From an uncultured Actinomycetes bacterium (GTDB lineage: Bacteria; Actinomycetota; Actinomycetes; S36-B12): a DNA stretch of 17,738 nt. The notes under the pieces are model-generated. The model was not told where the DNA came from, ran no database searches, and saw only the letters and a list, made by a program, of their open reading frames with translations. The position numbers and the translations under genes were made by a program. Location: assembly GCA_937876275.1 (NCBI GenBank), contig CALFIA010000092.1:1-17738 (forward strand). The letters are read 5' to 3'. This document shows, one piece after another, positions 1 through 6,554 of this stretch (positions are counted from its first letter, which is position 1; the number at the start of each line of letters is the position of its first letter).

Positions 1-2
1 GC

Positions 3-740
3 CAGTTGCGCTGGTACCAGTGCCTGGGAGGAGTACTCGGCTCGTGGCTCGTGGTGTCGTCCTCACTGTGCGTTCCCCGGCTGGGCCTCTCGCTCTATGT
101 GGTTGCCCTGATCTCCGGTCTCATCGTCGCCGGCGTCGTCGTTGATGCACTCGGGCTCGGACCTGCGGGCCGGAGGCCCCCCAGTACGCCTCGAGTGCTC
201 GGTGCCCTCATTGCCCTTTCTGCAGTGACGCTCGAGGTGGCTCCTGAACTCCTGACGAGCGGATTTTCCGCCACCACACCCTTCTACGCCCTGCTGGCAT
301 TCAGCGCCGGCTGCGGAGTCGCGGTGCAGCAGGCCATCAATGGTCGGGTAGCACGTGCGACAGGCGAGCCGCTTGTTTCTGGTTGGCTGAACTTTGTTAC
401 CGGAGCTGTAGCGCTCTTGTTGGTCACAGTTCTCCTGGCCGCAATTCACGTGACTCCGCTCGAGCCTGTCCAGATCATGCCGTGGTGGGCGATCACTCCT
501 GGATTTCTGGGAGCTGCCTTTGTCTCCCTTGCCGCTTGGTCGGTTGGTGCGATCGGCGTCCTTCGACTCGGACTGCTATCTGTGGCCGGCCAGATCATCA
601 CCGCATTCGCATTCGACCTCGTGAACCCGATGGTCGGCATCTCCATGGACCAACGCACAGCGATCGCCTGCGCTCTGGCACTCCTCGCGGCTTACGTATC
701 TTCCAGAGTGCCGAAGGCTCATGTTCCGAACCACACGTGA
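3..740 (+). CDS. DMT-family (DUF606/YdcZ-type) membrane transporter, 5'-truncated by window edge
   Basis: The frame is open to the left edge, so the N-terminus is missing. The visible part is about 245 residues of almost continuous hydrophobic segments separated by short polar loops. The opening stretch (W-Y-Q-C-L-G-G-V-L-G-S-W-L-V-V-S-S, then P-R-L-G) matches the end of the first half of the DUF606 inner-membrane family, and a second half with V-Q-Q-A-I-N-G-R and W-L-N-F-V-T-G repeats the motif set. This internal duplication is typical of the drug/metabolite transporter superfamily. Full-length members are about 300 residues, so roughly 60-70 residues are probably outside the window. The TTG codon at position 6 is therefore unlikely to be the true start. 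Substrate is unknown. The gene ends at 740 and no hairpin terminator is obvious after it; the next 80 bases are non-coding. Confidence 0.75.
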   Translation, partial: QLRWYQCLGGVLGSWLVVSSSLCVPRLGLSLYVVALISGLIVAGVVVDALGLGPAGRRPPSTPRVLGALIALSAVTLEVAPELLTSGFSATTPFYALLAFSAGCGVAVQQAINGRVARATGEPLVSGWLNFVTGAVALLLVTVLLAAIHVTPLEPVQIMPWWAITPGFLGAAFVSLAAWSVGAIGVLRLGLLSVAGQIITAFAFDLVNPMVGISMDQRTAIACALALLAAYVSSRVPKAHVPNHT

Positions 741-818
741 CCGGCAGAAAGGGTTGAGTTCTTCAGGCAGCGCCTAGGGACCACTTGGCATCATGTGAAT
801 CTCGTCTACATTGAGCCC

Positions 819-960
819 GTGGTTCACGACCGAATAAGAGTCGCAATTCTCGGCTCGGGCAATATCTGAATCGACTTGTGCGAGCGGCTACTCATGGACG
901 CTAGGGCACAAAGGTCGGTGCGGTGGCAGGTTCAGGGTGCTCACCTCTTCAGGAGATTCC
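819..960 (+). pseudogene. Decayed N-terminal remnant of an acylating acetaldehyde dehydrogenase
   Basis: Read from GTG 819, the frame gives V-H-D-R-I-R-V-A-I-L-G-S-G-N-I, then TGA (867-869), then I-D-L-C-E-R-L-L-M-D-A-R. This matches the N-terminal Rossmann beta-alpha unit of acetylating acetaldehyde dehydrogenases of meta-cleavage pathways (consensus V-A-I-[IL]-G-S-G-N-I-G-T-D-L). The TGA sits exactly where the conserved Gly of GNIGTD belongs and is one base from GGA; the next codon ATC is one base from ACC (Thr). About 15 codons later the similarity in this frame ends, and another frame reads V-G-A-V-A-G-S-G, which may mark a frameshift. Nothing of the catalytic domain (about 300 residues in intact enzymes) follows, because the sulfotransferase-like gene starts at 991. 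The identification rests on one strong motif, so it is moderate. The 741-818 stretch before it shows nothing recognisable. Confidence 0.55.
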
Positions 961-978
961 TTCAGCATGACTCCGCAC

Positions 979-990
979 TAGAATCGATAC
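979..990 (+). promoter_or_regulatory. -10-like TAGAAT six bases before the sulfotransferase-like ATG (leaderless start)
   Basis: TAGAAT (979-984) matches TATAAT at five of six positions and is followed by exactly six bases and then the ATG at 991. There is no Shine-Dalgarno-like purine run in the six-base gap. This geometry places the transcription start at or next to the A of the ATG, as in actinobacterial leaderless genes. No convincing -35 is visible. Confidence 0.5.
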
Positions 991-2130
991 ATGCACACGG
1001 CTTCACCGTCGACCTCGGTCGTGCCGGCAGGTGGAATTCTTCTCCACATCGGAGTTCATAAGTCCGGCACCACGGCCATTCAGGCCGCGTTCGAGAACGC
1101 CCGCCCGAGCCTCGCCCAATTCGGTGTGGTCTACCCCGGCGAGCAGCAAGCACATCGCGCCATCGCCTCCTCCGCAATGGGGCGGCCCCTCGGGTGGCGT
1201 ACGACCGGTGCGCTCAAGCCTGATGCGTCAGCCTGGAACGACTTCGTCAGAACTGCACATTCCTATTCGGGCATCACGGTGTGCTCAAGTGAGTTCTTCG
1301 CTGAATCCGATGATCGCACTGCTGCGGCTATCGTCGAACGCGTCGGCCTTGATCGCATTCACGTGGTGCTCACGCTCCGCAATCTCGGTCGAATTCTCCC
1401 CTCCGCCTGGCAGCAGATGCTCAAGTCAGGTTTCGAGATGGACTACTCACGCTGGCTCACTGACATCCTGGTCACGCCGCCGGAGCAGATGCATCCGAAG
1501 TCGACAACCTTCTGGATTCGACATCGACATGGCGACGTCGTGCGGCGTTGGACCGAACTCGTGGGCCCCGAGCGACTTACCGTGATCGTTGTCGACGATC
1601 AGGACCGCGAGGCCATCTACTCAAGTTTCGAGCAACTCCTCGGAATGCCGGTCGGTGCCCTGCTCGAATACCGAGATCTGTCGAATAACCGATCGATGAC
1701 AGCGCCTGAAGCCGAATTGATCCGGGCGCTCAATGTCGCCGTCGGTGGTGGCAAGGGCTGGAAGCCTTACAGCCAGCAGCAGCATGACTCGATGATCAAG
1801 GCGATCACGGAGGGGCGCCAGGCTCCGGCAGGCGAGGCTCGGCTTCTCACTCCGCAATGGGCGCTCGATATCGCGGCCGAACTCGCTCGCGAGGACGTCA
1901 ACACGATCCGTGCACTCGGAGTCCGCGTCATCGGTGATCTCGATTTGCTTGCCGAGCATCTCACCAGCCCAGATGAAATGGCGGAGTCGAATACCGACAC
2001 CATTCCCGTTGACGCGGCCGTGGCCGCGATTCTCGGTGCTATGAACCCGGTAGCCACACCAACGCCGGATGTCAGCTTGGTTGAACGCTCGCGCAAGAAA
2101 GTCTCGTCGATAATGAAGCGGAACTCGTAA
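991..2130 (+). CDS. PAPS-dependent sulfotransferase-like protein
   Basis: 379 residues, cytoplasmic, with no signal peptide. Near the N-terminus L-L-H-I-G-V-H-K-S-G-T-T (residues 17-28) is the P-loop-like 5'-phosphosulfate-binding motif of the sulfotransferase superfamily. R130 and S138 in L-R-N-L-G-R-I-L-P-S-A-W fit the R-x7-S spacing of the 3'-phosphate-binding motif, so the cofactor PAPS is inferred. The rest (about 200 residues) is poorly conserved and the acceptor substrate cannot be predicted. The family in actinobacteria often acts on cell-surface glycans or lipids, but no glycan locus lies next to it here. The ATG at 991 is favoured because a -10-like TAGAAT lies six bases upstream. 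It runs towards tRNA-Lys on the opposite strand with only 25 bp between. The C-terminal 60 residues look disordered and end in a basic tail. Confidence 0.72.
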   Translation: MHTASPSTSVVPAGGILLHIGVHKSGTTAIQAAFENARPSLAQFGVVYPGEQQAHRAIASSAMGRPLGWRTTGALKPDASAWNDFVRTAHSYSGITVCSSEFFAESDDRTAAAIVERVGLDRIHVVLTLRNLGRILPSAWQQMLKSGFEMDYSRWLTDILVTPPEQMHPKSTTFWIRHRHGDVVRRWTELVGPERLTVIVVDDQDREAIYSSFEQLLGMPVGALLEYRDLSNNRSMTAPEAELIRALNVAVGGGKGWKPYSQQQHDSMIKAITEGRQAPAGEARLLTPQWALDIAAELAREDVNTIRALGVRVIGDLDLLAEHLTSPDEMAESNTDTIPVDAAVAAILGAMNPVATPTPDVSLVERSRKKVSSIMKRNS

Positions 2131-2155
2131 CCGCTTTGTGGTCTGTGGACCTCGG

Positions 2156-2231
2156 TGGTGGGTCGCCCGGGGCTCGAACCCGGAACCTACGGATTAAAAG
2201 TCCGCAGCTCTAACCATTGAGCTAGCGACCC
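2156..2231 (-). tRNA. tRNA-Lys (anticodon UUU), CCA encoded
   Basis: Read on the minus strand, the acceptor arm GGGTCGC (complement of 2225-2231) pairs perfectly with GCGACCC (complement of 2160-2166). It is followed by discriminator A and an encoded CCA (complement of 2156-2158). The anticodon stem GCGGA/TCCGT encloses the loop CTTTTAA, giving anticodon TTT at 2196-2198, and the T arm contains GGTTCGAGCCC. A37 in the loop is the position that carries t6A, made through the TsaC/Sua5 enzyme encoded at 16600. A 6-bp inverted repeat (GCCCGA 2234-2239, TCGGGC 2250-2255) lies just upstream of the tRNA, in the 86 bp separating it from the HAD gene. It lacks a T-tract, so I do not call it a terminator. 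Confidence 0.97.
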
Positions 2232-2317
2232 GTGCCCGACAGATGCTCATCGGGCGCAGCCAAGACTACGGGCAGCACTCACGAGCACACACAGTGGTCA
2301 GACCGAGGCGACGGAGA

Positions 2318-2914
2318 TCACGCGTCCGGCCAGCTCCTGATATCCACGATTCTGCCCGCGCGGGCACCGCGGGCCGAGGTCATGCCGATCTCGCTGTCTT
2401 CGTAGACGAGACAGCCTTCAGGCTCGACACCCAGTTTGTGCATAGCCAGCGAGTAGAGGTCAGGTGCCGGCTTGGAGCGAGTGACTTCGTCAGCGGTCAC
2501 GACATAGTCGAACAAGTGCGTGATTCCGGCGGCATCGAGAGACGGAACGACGACATCTCTGTATCCACCCGTGACGACCGCCATCGGGAGCCGCCCGTGA
2601 AACTGACGGGCCACCTCGATGACGTGCTCGAGTGGCTCGATCTTGTGGAGCAAGTCGTTATACATCACCATCGCTTCGACGTTGAGCTGCTCGGCAACTT
2701 CGAGCGTGGCGTCAGGGATCACGTGCTGAACCATCGGCAGTAACGGAAGATTCGCCCACTCCTCCCACCATTGGTCAGTGATGACGAAGTCATACCGCAG
2801 GAAGAGCTGATGCCAGACCTCGCGATGAACCGGCATGGTGTCCACGAGCGTTCCATCGCAGTCGAACAGGATGGCTCTCGTGGTCTCGTCAGGGAGATGG
2901 CTCGGTGCACTCAT
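2318..2914 (-). CDS. HAD-superfamily phosphatase, beta-phosphoglucomutase-like subfamily
   Basis: 198 residues from the ATG at 2914. Motif I is F-D-C-D-G-T-L-V-D-T (nucleophile D18, general acid/base D20), motif II the Thr of V-V-T-G-G, motif III Lys of S-K-P-A-P-D, and motif IV E-D-S of Y-E-D-S-E-I-G. The four-helix cap after motif I and the M-P-V-H-R-E-V-W segment resemble small sugar-phosphate phosphatases and phosphomutases such as YqaB and beta-phosphoglucomutase. The reaction is probably hydrolysis of a sugar phosphate; the substrate is not predictable. It lies 60 bp downstream of the P450 gene on the same strand. A -10-like TAGTCT (complement of 2924-2929) ends nine bases before the ATG, so it may have its own promoter with a very short leader. 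A GTG three codons earlier (2923) is an alternative start. Confidence 0.82.
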   Translation of the reverse strand: MSAPSHLPDETTRAILFDCDGTLVDTMPVHREVWHQLFLRYDFVITDQWWEEWANLPLLPMVQHVIPDATLEVAEQLNVEAMVMYNDLLHKIEPLEHVIEVARQFHGRLPMAVVTGGYRDVVVPSLDAAGITHLFDYVVTADEVTRSKPAPDLYSLAMHKLGVEPEGCLVYEDSEIGMTSARGARAGRIVDIRSWPDA

Positions 2915-2974
2915 AGTGCACACAGACTATTCGTGCCTGGACCGCGCTGAATTCCGAGTCGTGAAACGCGCCGA

Positions 2975-4228
2975 CTACTTGATCTTGGTGAAGGTAATGG
3001 GCAGATCGACGAGTGAGTAGAAGATGAGGCCGCCCGTGCGCTGCGGGTTAGCACCCGGTGCCAACTGAATGTTGTCGAGTCGATCGAGAATGCGATCGAA
3101 ACCGATCATCAATTCCTGGATTGCGAGAGGCTGCCCGACGCAGAAGTGCGGGCCGCGGGAGAAGGCGAGGTGCTTGTTGGCGTTGTCTCGCGTGATGTCG
3201 AACTTCTCCGGCTCGGGGAACATGGCTTCATCCCAGTTGGCCGAGCCATAGCGCGTGTGAACGATGCTGTTCGCAGGGATCTTCACGCCACTGAGCTCGG
3301 TATCGACCGTGGTGCGGCGGAACAGACCTTGCACCGAGCTTGAATGACGCAGAGCCTCATCGGCGAAGTTGTGCAGCAGTGAGCGATCATTGCGCAGCAA
3401 CTCCATCTGATCCGGGTTCTCGATCAGCAGCAGCATTGCGTTGGCAATCGAGTCTGCAGTGGTCGTGTAACCGCCGGTGATGAGCTGGTTCATCAGATTC
3501 TGGAGCTCGGCCATGGAAAGCGGCTCGTCACCATCAGTCGAATCCGCGAGCAGCGCCGAGAGGATGTCGTCGGTCGGGTTGGCGCGACGCTCCTCGAAGA
3601 GCTTGGCCAGGTAGTGCTGCGCCTCGGCCTCGACCTCGGCGTACTTCTTCGCCGAAGCCTCGTCGACGAGAAGGCCCATGGCCGGGGCGAGCATTCCGTC
3701 GCTCCACTGCTTGAAGGTGTTGATCTGATCGGCATCGAGACCGATCTGCTCGGCGATGATCAGGCCGGGGAGCGGGAAGGCGAAAGCCTGGACGAAGTCG
3801 CACTCGCCCTTGTCGATGAAGGCATCGATCAGGTCGTCCGCGATGCGAGTAAGGCTGGGAAGCATCGCCTTGACCATCGGCGGGGTAAGCGTGCGATTGA
3901 TCAGGCGGCGGTAGCGGCCGTGGACGGGCGGATCAGTGCGCTGCAGGGTTTGCACGTGACCCCAGCCAACCTCGGCGAGGTGATCATCGAACATCCGGCC
4001 GAGGTCCGCGGCTGCCTCACCTGCGAGCTGCTCAATCTCGATGTCATTGGAGAATGTGGCCGGGTCGGACAGCACAGTCTTGAGGTCCTCGTAGTTCGAG
4101 ACGACGTAGAAACCGGTCTCCGGCATCCGATACACGGGGGCCTTCTCGCGCAGCTGCTGGTGATAGGCGAAGGGGCAGGCCTGTACGGCCGGATCCAGCA
4201 GAGTTCCCTCGATTTCGACAGCAGACAT
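2975..4228 (-). CDS. Cytochrome P450 (soluble, bacterial class I type)
   Basis: 417 residues, the usual length of actinobacterial P450s, with no membrane anchor. The C-helix region T-D-P-P-V-H-G-R-Y-R-R (98-108), ExxR motif E291-A-L-R294, and haem loop F-S-R-G-P-H-F-C-V-G (356-365, Cys363 as thiolate ligand) are all intact. The I-helix reads G-G-Y-T-T-T (252-257): the conserved Thr is T256, but the acidic residue normally before it is Thr (T255). It presumably inserts oxygen into a hydrophobic substrate using a separate ferredoxin and reductase, neither of which is in this window. The start is supported by the Shine-Dalgarno GAAGGGA six to eight bases upstream. Divergent from the SnoaL-like/SDR pair, it may share a pathway with it. 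A promoter with TTGACA and an operator-like dyad lies upstream. CYP family cannot be assigned by eye. Confidence 0.95.
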   Translation of the reverse strand: MSAVEIEGTLLDPAVQACPFAYHQQLREKAPVYRMPETGFYVVSNYEDLKTVLSDPATFSNDIEIEQLAGEAAADLGRMFDDHLAEVGWGHVQTLQRTDPPVHGRYRRLINRTLTPPMVKAMLPSLTRIADDLIDAFIDKGECDFVQAFAFPLPGLIIAEQIGLDADQINTFKQWSDGMLAPAMGLLVDEASAKKYAEVEAEAQHYLAKLFEERRANPTDDILSALLADSTDGDEPLSMAELQNLMNQLITGGYTTTADSIANAMLLLIENPDQMELLRNDRSLLHNFADEALRHSSSVQGLFRRTTVDTELSGVKIPANSIVHTRYGSANWDEAMFPEPEKFDITRDNANKHLAFSRGPHFCVGQPLAIQELMIGFDRILDRLDNIQLAPGANPQRTGGLIFYSLVDLPITFTKIK

Positions 4229-4253
4229 CGCACATCCCTTCTTGTCAGTACGC

Positions 4254-4284
4254 GCAGTGCATCACTGCCGGTGTGGGCTGTCAA
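4254..4284 (-). promoter_or_regulatory. P450 promoter (TTGACA, N17, extended -10) with overlapping dyad
   Basis: On the minus strand a perfect -35 TTGACA (complement of 4279-4284) is followed after 17 bases by TGCACT (complement of 4256-4261), preceded by TG-n as in extended -10 promoters. A dyad GCAGTG-CAT-CACTGC (4254-4268) covers the -10 exactly, which is where a repressor would block polymerase. Transcription would start near 4249, about 20 bases before the P450 start codon. An 8-bp palindrome TGAATTCA (4295-4302) lies further upstream. Promoter and operator roles are inferred from position. Confidence 0.5.
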
Positions 4285-4348
4285 CGGATTTACCTGAATT
4301 CATCTATACGACTTCTCGAAAGGCCGCCCGCCGTGCCCGAATGGTCGG

Positions 4349-4360
4349 GATACTGCCCGC
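4349..4360 (+). promoter_or_regulatory. -10-like GATACT six bases before the SnoaL-like ATG (leaderless start)
   Basis: GATACT (4349-4354) is followed by six bases and the ATG at 4361, with no Shine-Dalgarno sequence in that gap. A small hairpin CCCGA-ATGG-TCGGG (4336-4349) abuts the hexamer and could be a binding site. This would drive the SnoaL-like/SDR pair. Confidence 0.4.
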
Positions 4361-4810
4361 ATGACGAATGACGATGTACTCGCCCGCCTCGAGCGGCTAG
4401 AAACGATCGAAGCGGCCCGGCGCGCGAGCAACCGCTATGCGCTCGCTGTCGACACCCAGGATTTCGAGCTCATGGAGACGGTCTTCACTGCTGACGCCAG
4501 GCTCCACCTCGGAGGTGGTCGAGAGTTCTCCGGTCGCGACGCTGTTGTCGATTTCTACCGCGGGCGCCTTGATCCGAACCAGCAGCAAAAGCACTTCATC
4601 GTCAACAACGACGTCACCTGGACTGCTCCTGGGCGCGTCGACATGACCTCGTACCTGCTCTTCACCGGCAGCGGCCTCGATAAGTCAACCCTCGGTTGGG
4701 GCACCTACATCGACCGCATCGAAGTTATCGATGGCGTTGGTTACATTGCCGAGAAGACCATCATCATCAGCATGAACGCTGATGCTCGCGTGGGCTGGGC
4801 CACCTCATGA
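4361..4810 (+). CDS. SnoaL-like / NTF2-fold protein
   Basis: 149 residues. The N-terminal helix L-E-R-L-E-T-I-E-A-A-R-R-A-S-N-R-Y-A-L-A-V-D-T-Q-D-F-E-L-M-E-T-V-F-T-A-D-A (in part) and the following L-H-L-G-G-G-R-E-F-S-G-R-D-A-V-V-D-F-Y pattern are characteristic of the SnoaL_4 branch of the NTF2-like alpha+beta barrel. Members include polyketide cyclases, dehydratases, isomerases and ring-hydroxylating dioxygenase small-subunit relatives, as well as non-enzymatic ligand binders, so the reaction is not predictable. Its stop overlaps the start of the SDR gene (ATGA at 4807-4810), showing translational coupling and probable joint function. No signal peptide. The pairing of a SnoaL-like protein with an SDR next to a P450 is common in degradation or tailoring of terpenoid, steroid or aromatic compounds. 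Confidence 0.8.
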   Translation: MTNDDVLARLERLETIEAARRASNRYALAVDTQDFELMETVFTADARLHLGGGREFSGRDAVVDFYRGRLDPNQQQKHFIVNNDVTWTAPGRVDMTSYLLFTGSGLDKSTLGWGTYIDRIEVIDGVGYIAEKTIIISMNADARVGWATS

Positions 4811-5604
4811 CGCAGCTCGCAGGAAAGCGAGTCCTGATCACCGGAGCAGGGCAGGGCATGGGTCATGCGATTGCTCTAGGCATGGCCGCCGCAGGCGCCG
4901 AGGCCATCGTCGTCACTGATGTCAACGAAGCGAATGGGCTGGCCATCGCCTCGGCAGTTCAGGACTCCGGCGTGAAGGCGTCCTTCATCAAGGCAGATCT
5001 TCGCAACGCTGCCGAGATCGAGGCACTCATCAATGGCGCTGTTGCATTCATGGGTGGGCTTGACTGCGTGGTGAACAACGCCGGTGTCATCGACTCCCAG
5101 CTCAGCGACAATGCCACGATCGAAGGACTCGATGAGGCGACCTGGGATCTCGTGATGGATGTCAATCTCAAGGCGATCTGGCTGATGACCAAGTACGCCG
5201 CACCACAACTTCGCGCATCAGGGCGTGGCGCAACGATCATCAACTCAGCCTCGGTCTCGGGCATCAACGGCACGAAGGCCGGCGTCGCTTACGGCGCGAG
5301 CAAGGCTGGGGTCATTCAGTTCACGAAGTCCAGCGCTCTTTATCTGGCGCCTGAAGTCCGAGTGAACTGCTACCTGCCCGGCACGATCGAGACTCCGATG
5401 TCACTCGGGCACATCGAAGCCTCGCCGGATCGCGAAGACACCGTGCGACGCATGACCGGTGCACATCTGTTGCCGCGCATGGGTCAGTCGTCCGAGGTCG
5501 CAGACCTCGTGTGCTTCCTTGCCTCGGATCAGTCATCGTTCATCACCGGCGTGGCCATCCCCATCGATGGCGGCATGCTTGCCTGGCGGGGAGTGCGCGG
5601 TTAA
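4807..5604 (+). CDS. Short-chain dehydrogenase/reductase (classical SDR)
   Basis: 265 residues. It has the coenzyme-binding T-G-A-G-Q-G-M-G (12-19), D38 at the end of beta-2 (suggesting NAD(H) rather than NADP(H)), N-N-A-G (90-93), N120, and the catalytic S149, Y162, K166 of the Y-x-x-x-K motif in Y-G-A-S-K. The P-G-T-I-E-T-P segment follows as expected, and the C-terminal G-V-A-I-P-I-D-G-G closes the fold. It is probably an alcohol or ketone oxidoreductase on the same substrate as the coupled SnoaL-like protein. The ATG overlaps the upstream stop by ATGA. It converges with the ATP-grasp gene: the two stop codons share the palindrome TTAA at 5601-5604, leaving no room for a terminator between them. 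Confidence 0.93.
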   Translation: MTQLAGKRVLITGAGQGMGHAIALGMAAAGAEAIVVTDVNEANGLAIASAVQDSGVKASFIKADLRNAAEIEALINGAVAFMGGLDCVVNNAGVIDSQLSDNATIEGLDEATWDLVMDVNLKAIWLMTKYAAPQLRASGRGATIINSASVSGINGTKAGVAYGASKAGVIQFTKSSALYLAPEVRVNCYLPGTIETPMSLGHIEASPDREDTVRRMTGAHLLPRMGQSSEVADLVCFLASDQSSFITGVAIPIDGGMLAWRGVRG

Positions 5605-6482
5605 AGCCGCGCCTTGATTGCCTTCACCATGTTGGCGGCAGCTGACTCGTGCTTGGCGAAGAAAAGCGAAGGTTCGGTCAACTCCAGCTCTAGCAAGAGC
5701 GGTTCGCCACCGGGGCCTGGAATCAGGTCGACACGGGCGTAGAGAACTCGATCAGCACCGCCAGGGATCGCGGCCAATACCTGCTGAGCCGCTTCGTGCT
5801 CGGCTTCTGTCGGAATCCGCGGGTCGATGGTCTCGACGACATACAGACCCTCGATGCGCTCGCCCTCAGTATTGGGAGCGAGCATCGGGCCCTTGCGAAT
5901 TGAGTGCGAGAACTCTCCGCCCATGTAGATCACAGCAGTCTCGCCGACGGTATCGACCGCATCGAGGTAGGGCTGAATCATGACGACACGGTTCTCGTCG
6001 AGCAGCCGCTGGGCATGAGCGCGCGGAGCGTCCATCGATTCAGCCGCGATGTACCTCATGGTGTCGCGCGAGCCTGCCGACACTGCCGGCTTGACGACGT
6101 ACTCCGCGAATCCTGATGGCGGCTCCCAGGTCGTCACGCCACCTGGCTCCAGGAAGACCGTAGGGACGACAGGAACGCCCGCATTGAGGAGATCGCGTAG
6201 ATAACGCTTGTCAGTGTTCCACTCGATGACGTCAGCGGGATTCAGCAAAGTGGTGACCGCAGCTACACGCTTCGCCCATGAAATGAAGTCGTCGTGGAAA
6301 TCCGTGTAGTCCCAGGGTGAACGCACGACCACGAGGTCATAGGCCGCCCAGTCAACATTTGCGTCTGTCCAGATGCACGACTCGACATCGAACCCCTCAG
6401 CCTCGAGACCACTTTTGAGAAGCAGCTCATCGGGGTCGAGCTCAGGGAGCGCAGCGCAGGTCACGAGTGCAATCGAGGTCAT
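5601..6482 (-). CDS. ATP-grasp domain ligase (RimK/DcsG-like size class)
   Basis: 293 residues with an ATP-grasp layout. The N-terminal alpha/beta domain contains V-R-S-P-W-D-Y, followed by N-T-D-K-R-Y-L, the ATP-binding K-P-A-V-S-A-G-S-R-D-T strand-loop, E-x-R-V-V-M-I-Q-P-Y-L, and near the C-terminus L-L-L-E-L-E-L-T-E-P-S-L-F-F, which supplies metal-binding acidic residues. The family joins a carboxylate to an amine or other nucleophile through an acylphosphate. Length and the R-S-P-W-D-Y element resemble the cyclo-ligase DcsG of D-cycloserine synthesis and uncharacterised relatives, but no other cycloserine-type genes are here, so the substrate is unknown. The start at 6482 is supported by a -10-like TAGAAT six bases upstream and the absence of a Shine-Dalgarno. 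The gene converges on the SDR gene and shares its stop palindrome. Confidence 0.8.
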   Translation of the reverse strand: MTSIALVTCAALPELDPDELLLKSGLEAEGFDVESCIWTDANVDWAAYDLVVVRSPWDYTDFHDDFISWAKRVAAVTTLLNPADVIEWNTDKRYLRDLLNAGVPVVPTVFLEPGGVTTWEPPSGFAEYVVKPAVSAGSRDTMRYIAAESMDAPRAHAQRLLDENRVVMIQPYLDAVDTVGETAVIYMGGEFSHSIRKGPMLAPNTEGERIEGLYVVETIDPRIPTEAEHEAAQQVLAAIPGGADRVLYARVDLIPGPGGEPLLLELELTEPSLFFAKHESAAANMVKAIKARL

Positions 6483-6494
6483 GACGCAATTCTA
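6483..6494 (-). promoter_or_regulatory. -10-like TAGAAT six bases before the ATP-grasp ATG (leaderless start)
   Basis: On the minus strand TAGAAT (complement of 6489-6494) is followed by TGCGTC and then the ATG at 6482. The hexamer and spacing are identical to those before the sulfotransferase-like gene. No Shine-Dalgarno is present. The promoter lies immediately downstream of the lipoprotein terminator. Confidence 0.5.
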
Positions 6495-6500
6495 TTGAAG

Positions 6501-6540
6501 GCAAAAAGTGCGGGACCGGCCGATGGTCGGTCCCGCACTT
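6501..6540 (-). terminator. Rho-independent terminator of the lipoprotein gene
   Basis: A 16-base arm (6506-6521) is complementary to 6525-6540 across a three-base loop, with a single imperfect pair. On the minus strand the stem is followed by TTTTT (complement of 6503-6507) and TGCC. It begins 15 bp after the lipoprotein stop and 24 bp before the ATP-grasp start, so it separates two same-strand genes. Confidence 0.88.
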
Positions 6541-6554
6541 GTATTGCTCAGCTA

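Noticed and set aside
2156..2231. tRNA-Lys as an integration site for a mobile element
   Set aside because: No integrase gene or duplicated tRNA 3' end is present in the window.
2234..2255. Hairpin between the HAD gene and tRNA-Lys as a terminator
   Set aside because: The stem has only six pairs, a ten-base loop and no T-run on the minus strand.
3614..4297. 227-residue plus-strand open frame
   Set aside because: It is fully antisense to the P450, which has all family motifs; the frame has no motif of its own.
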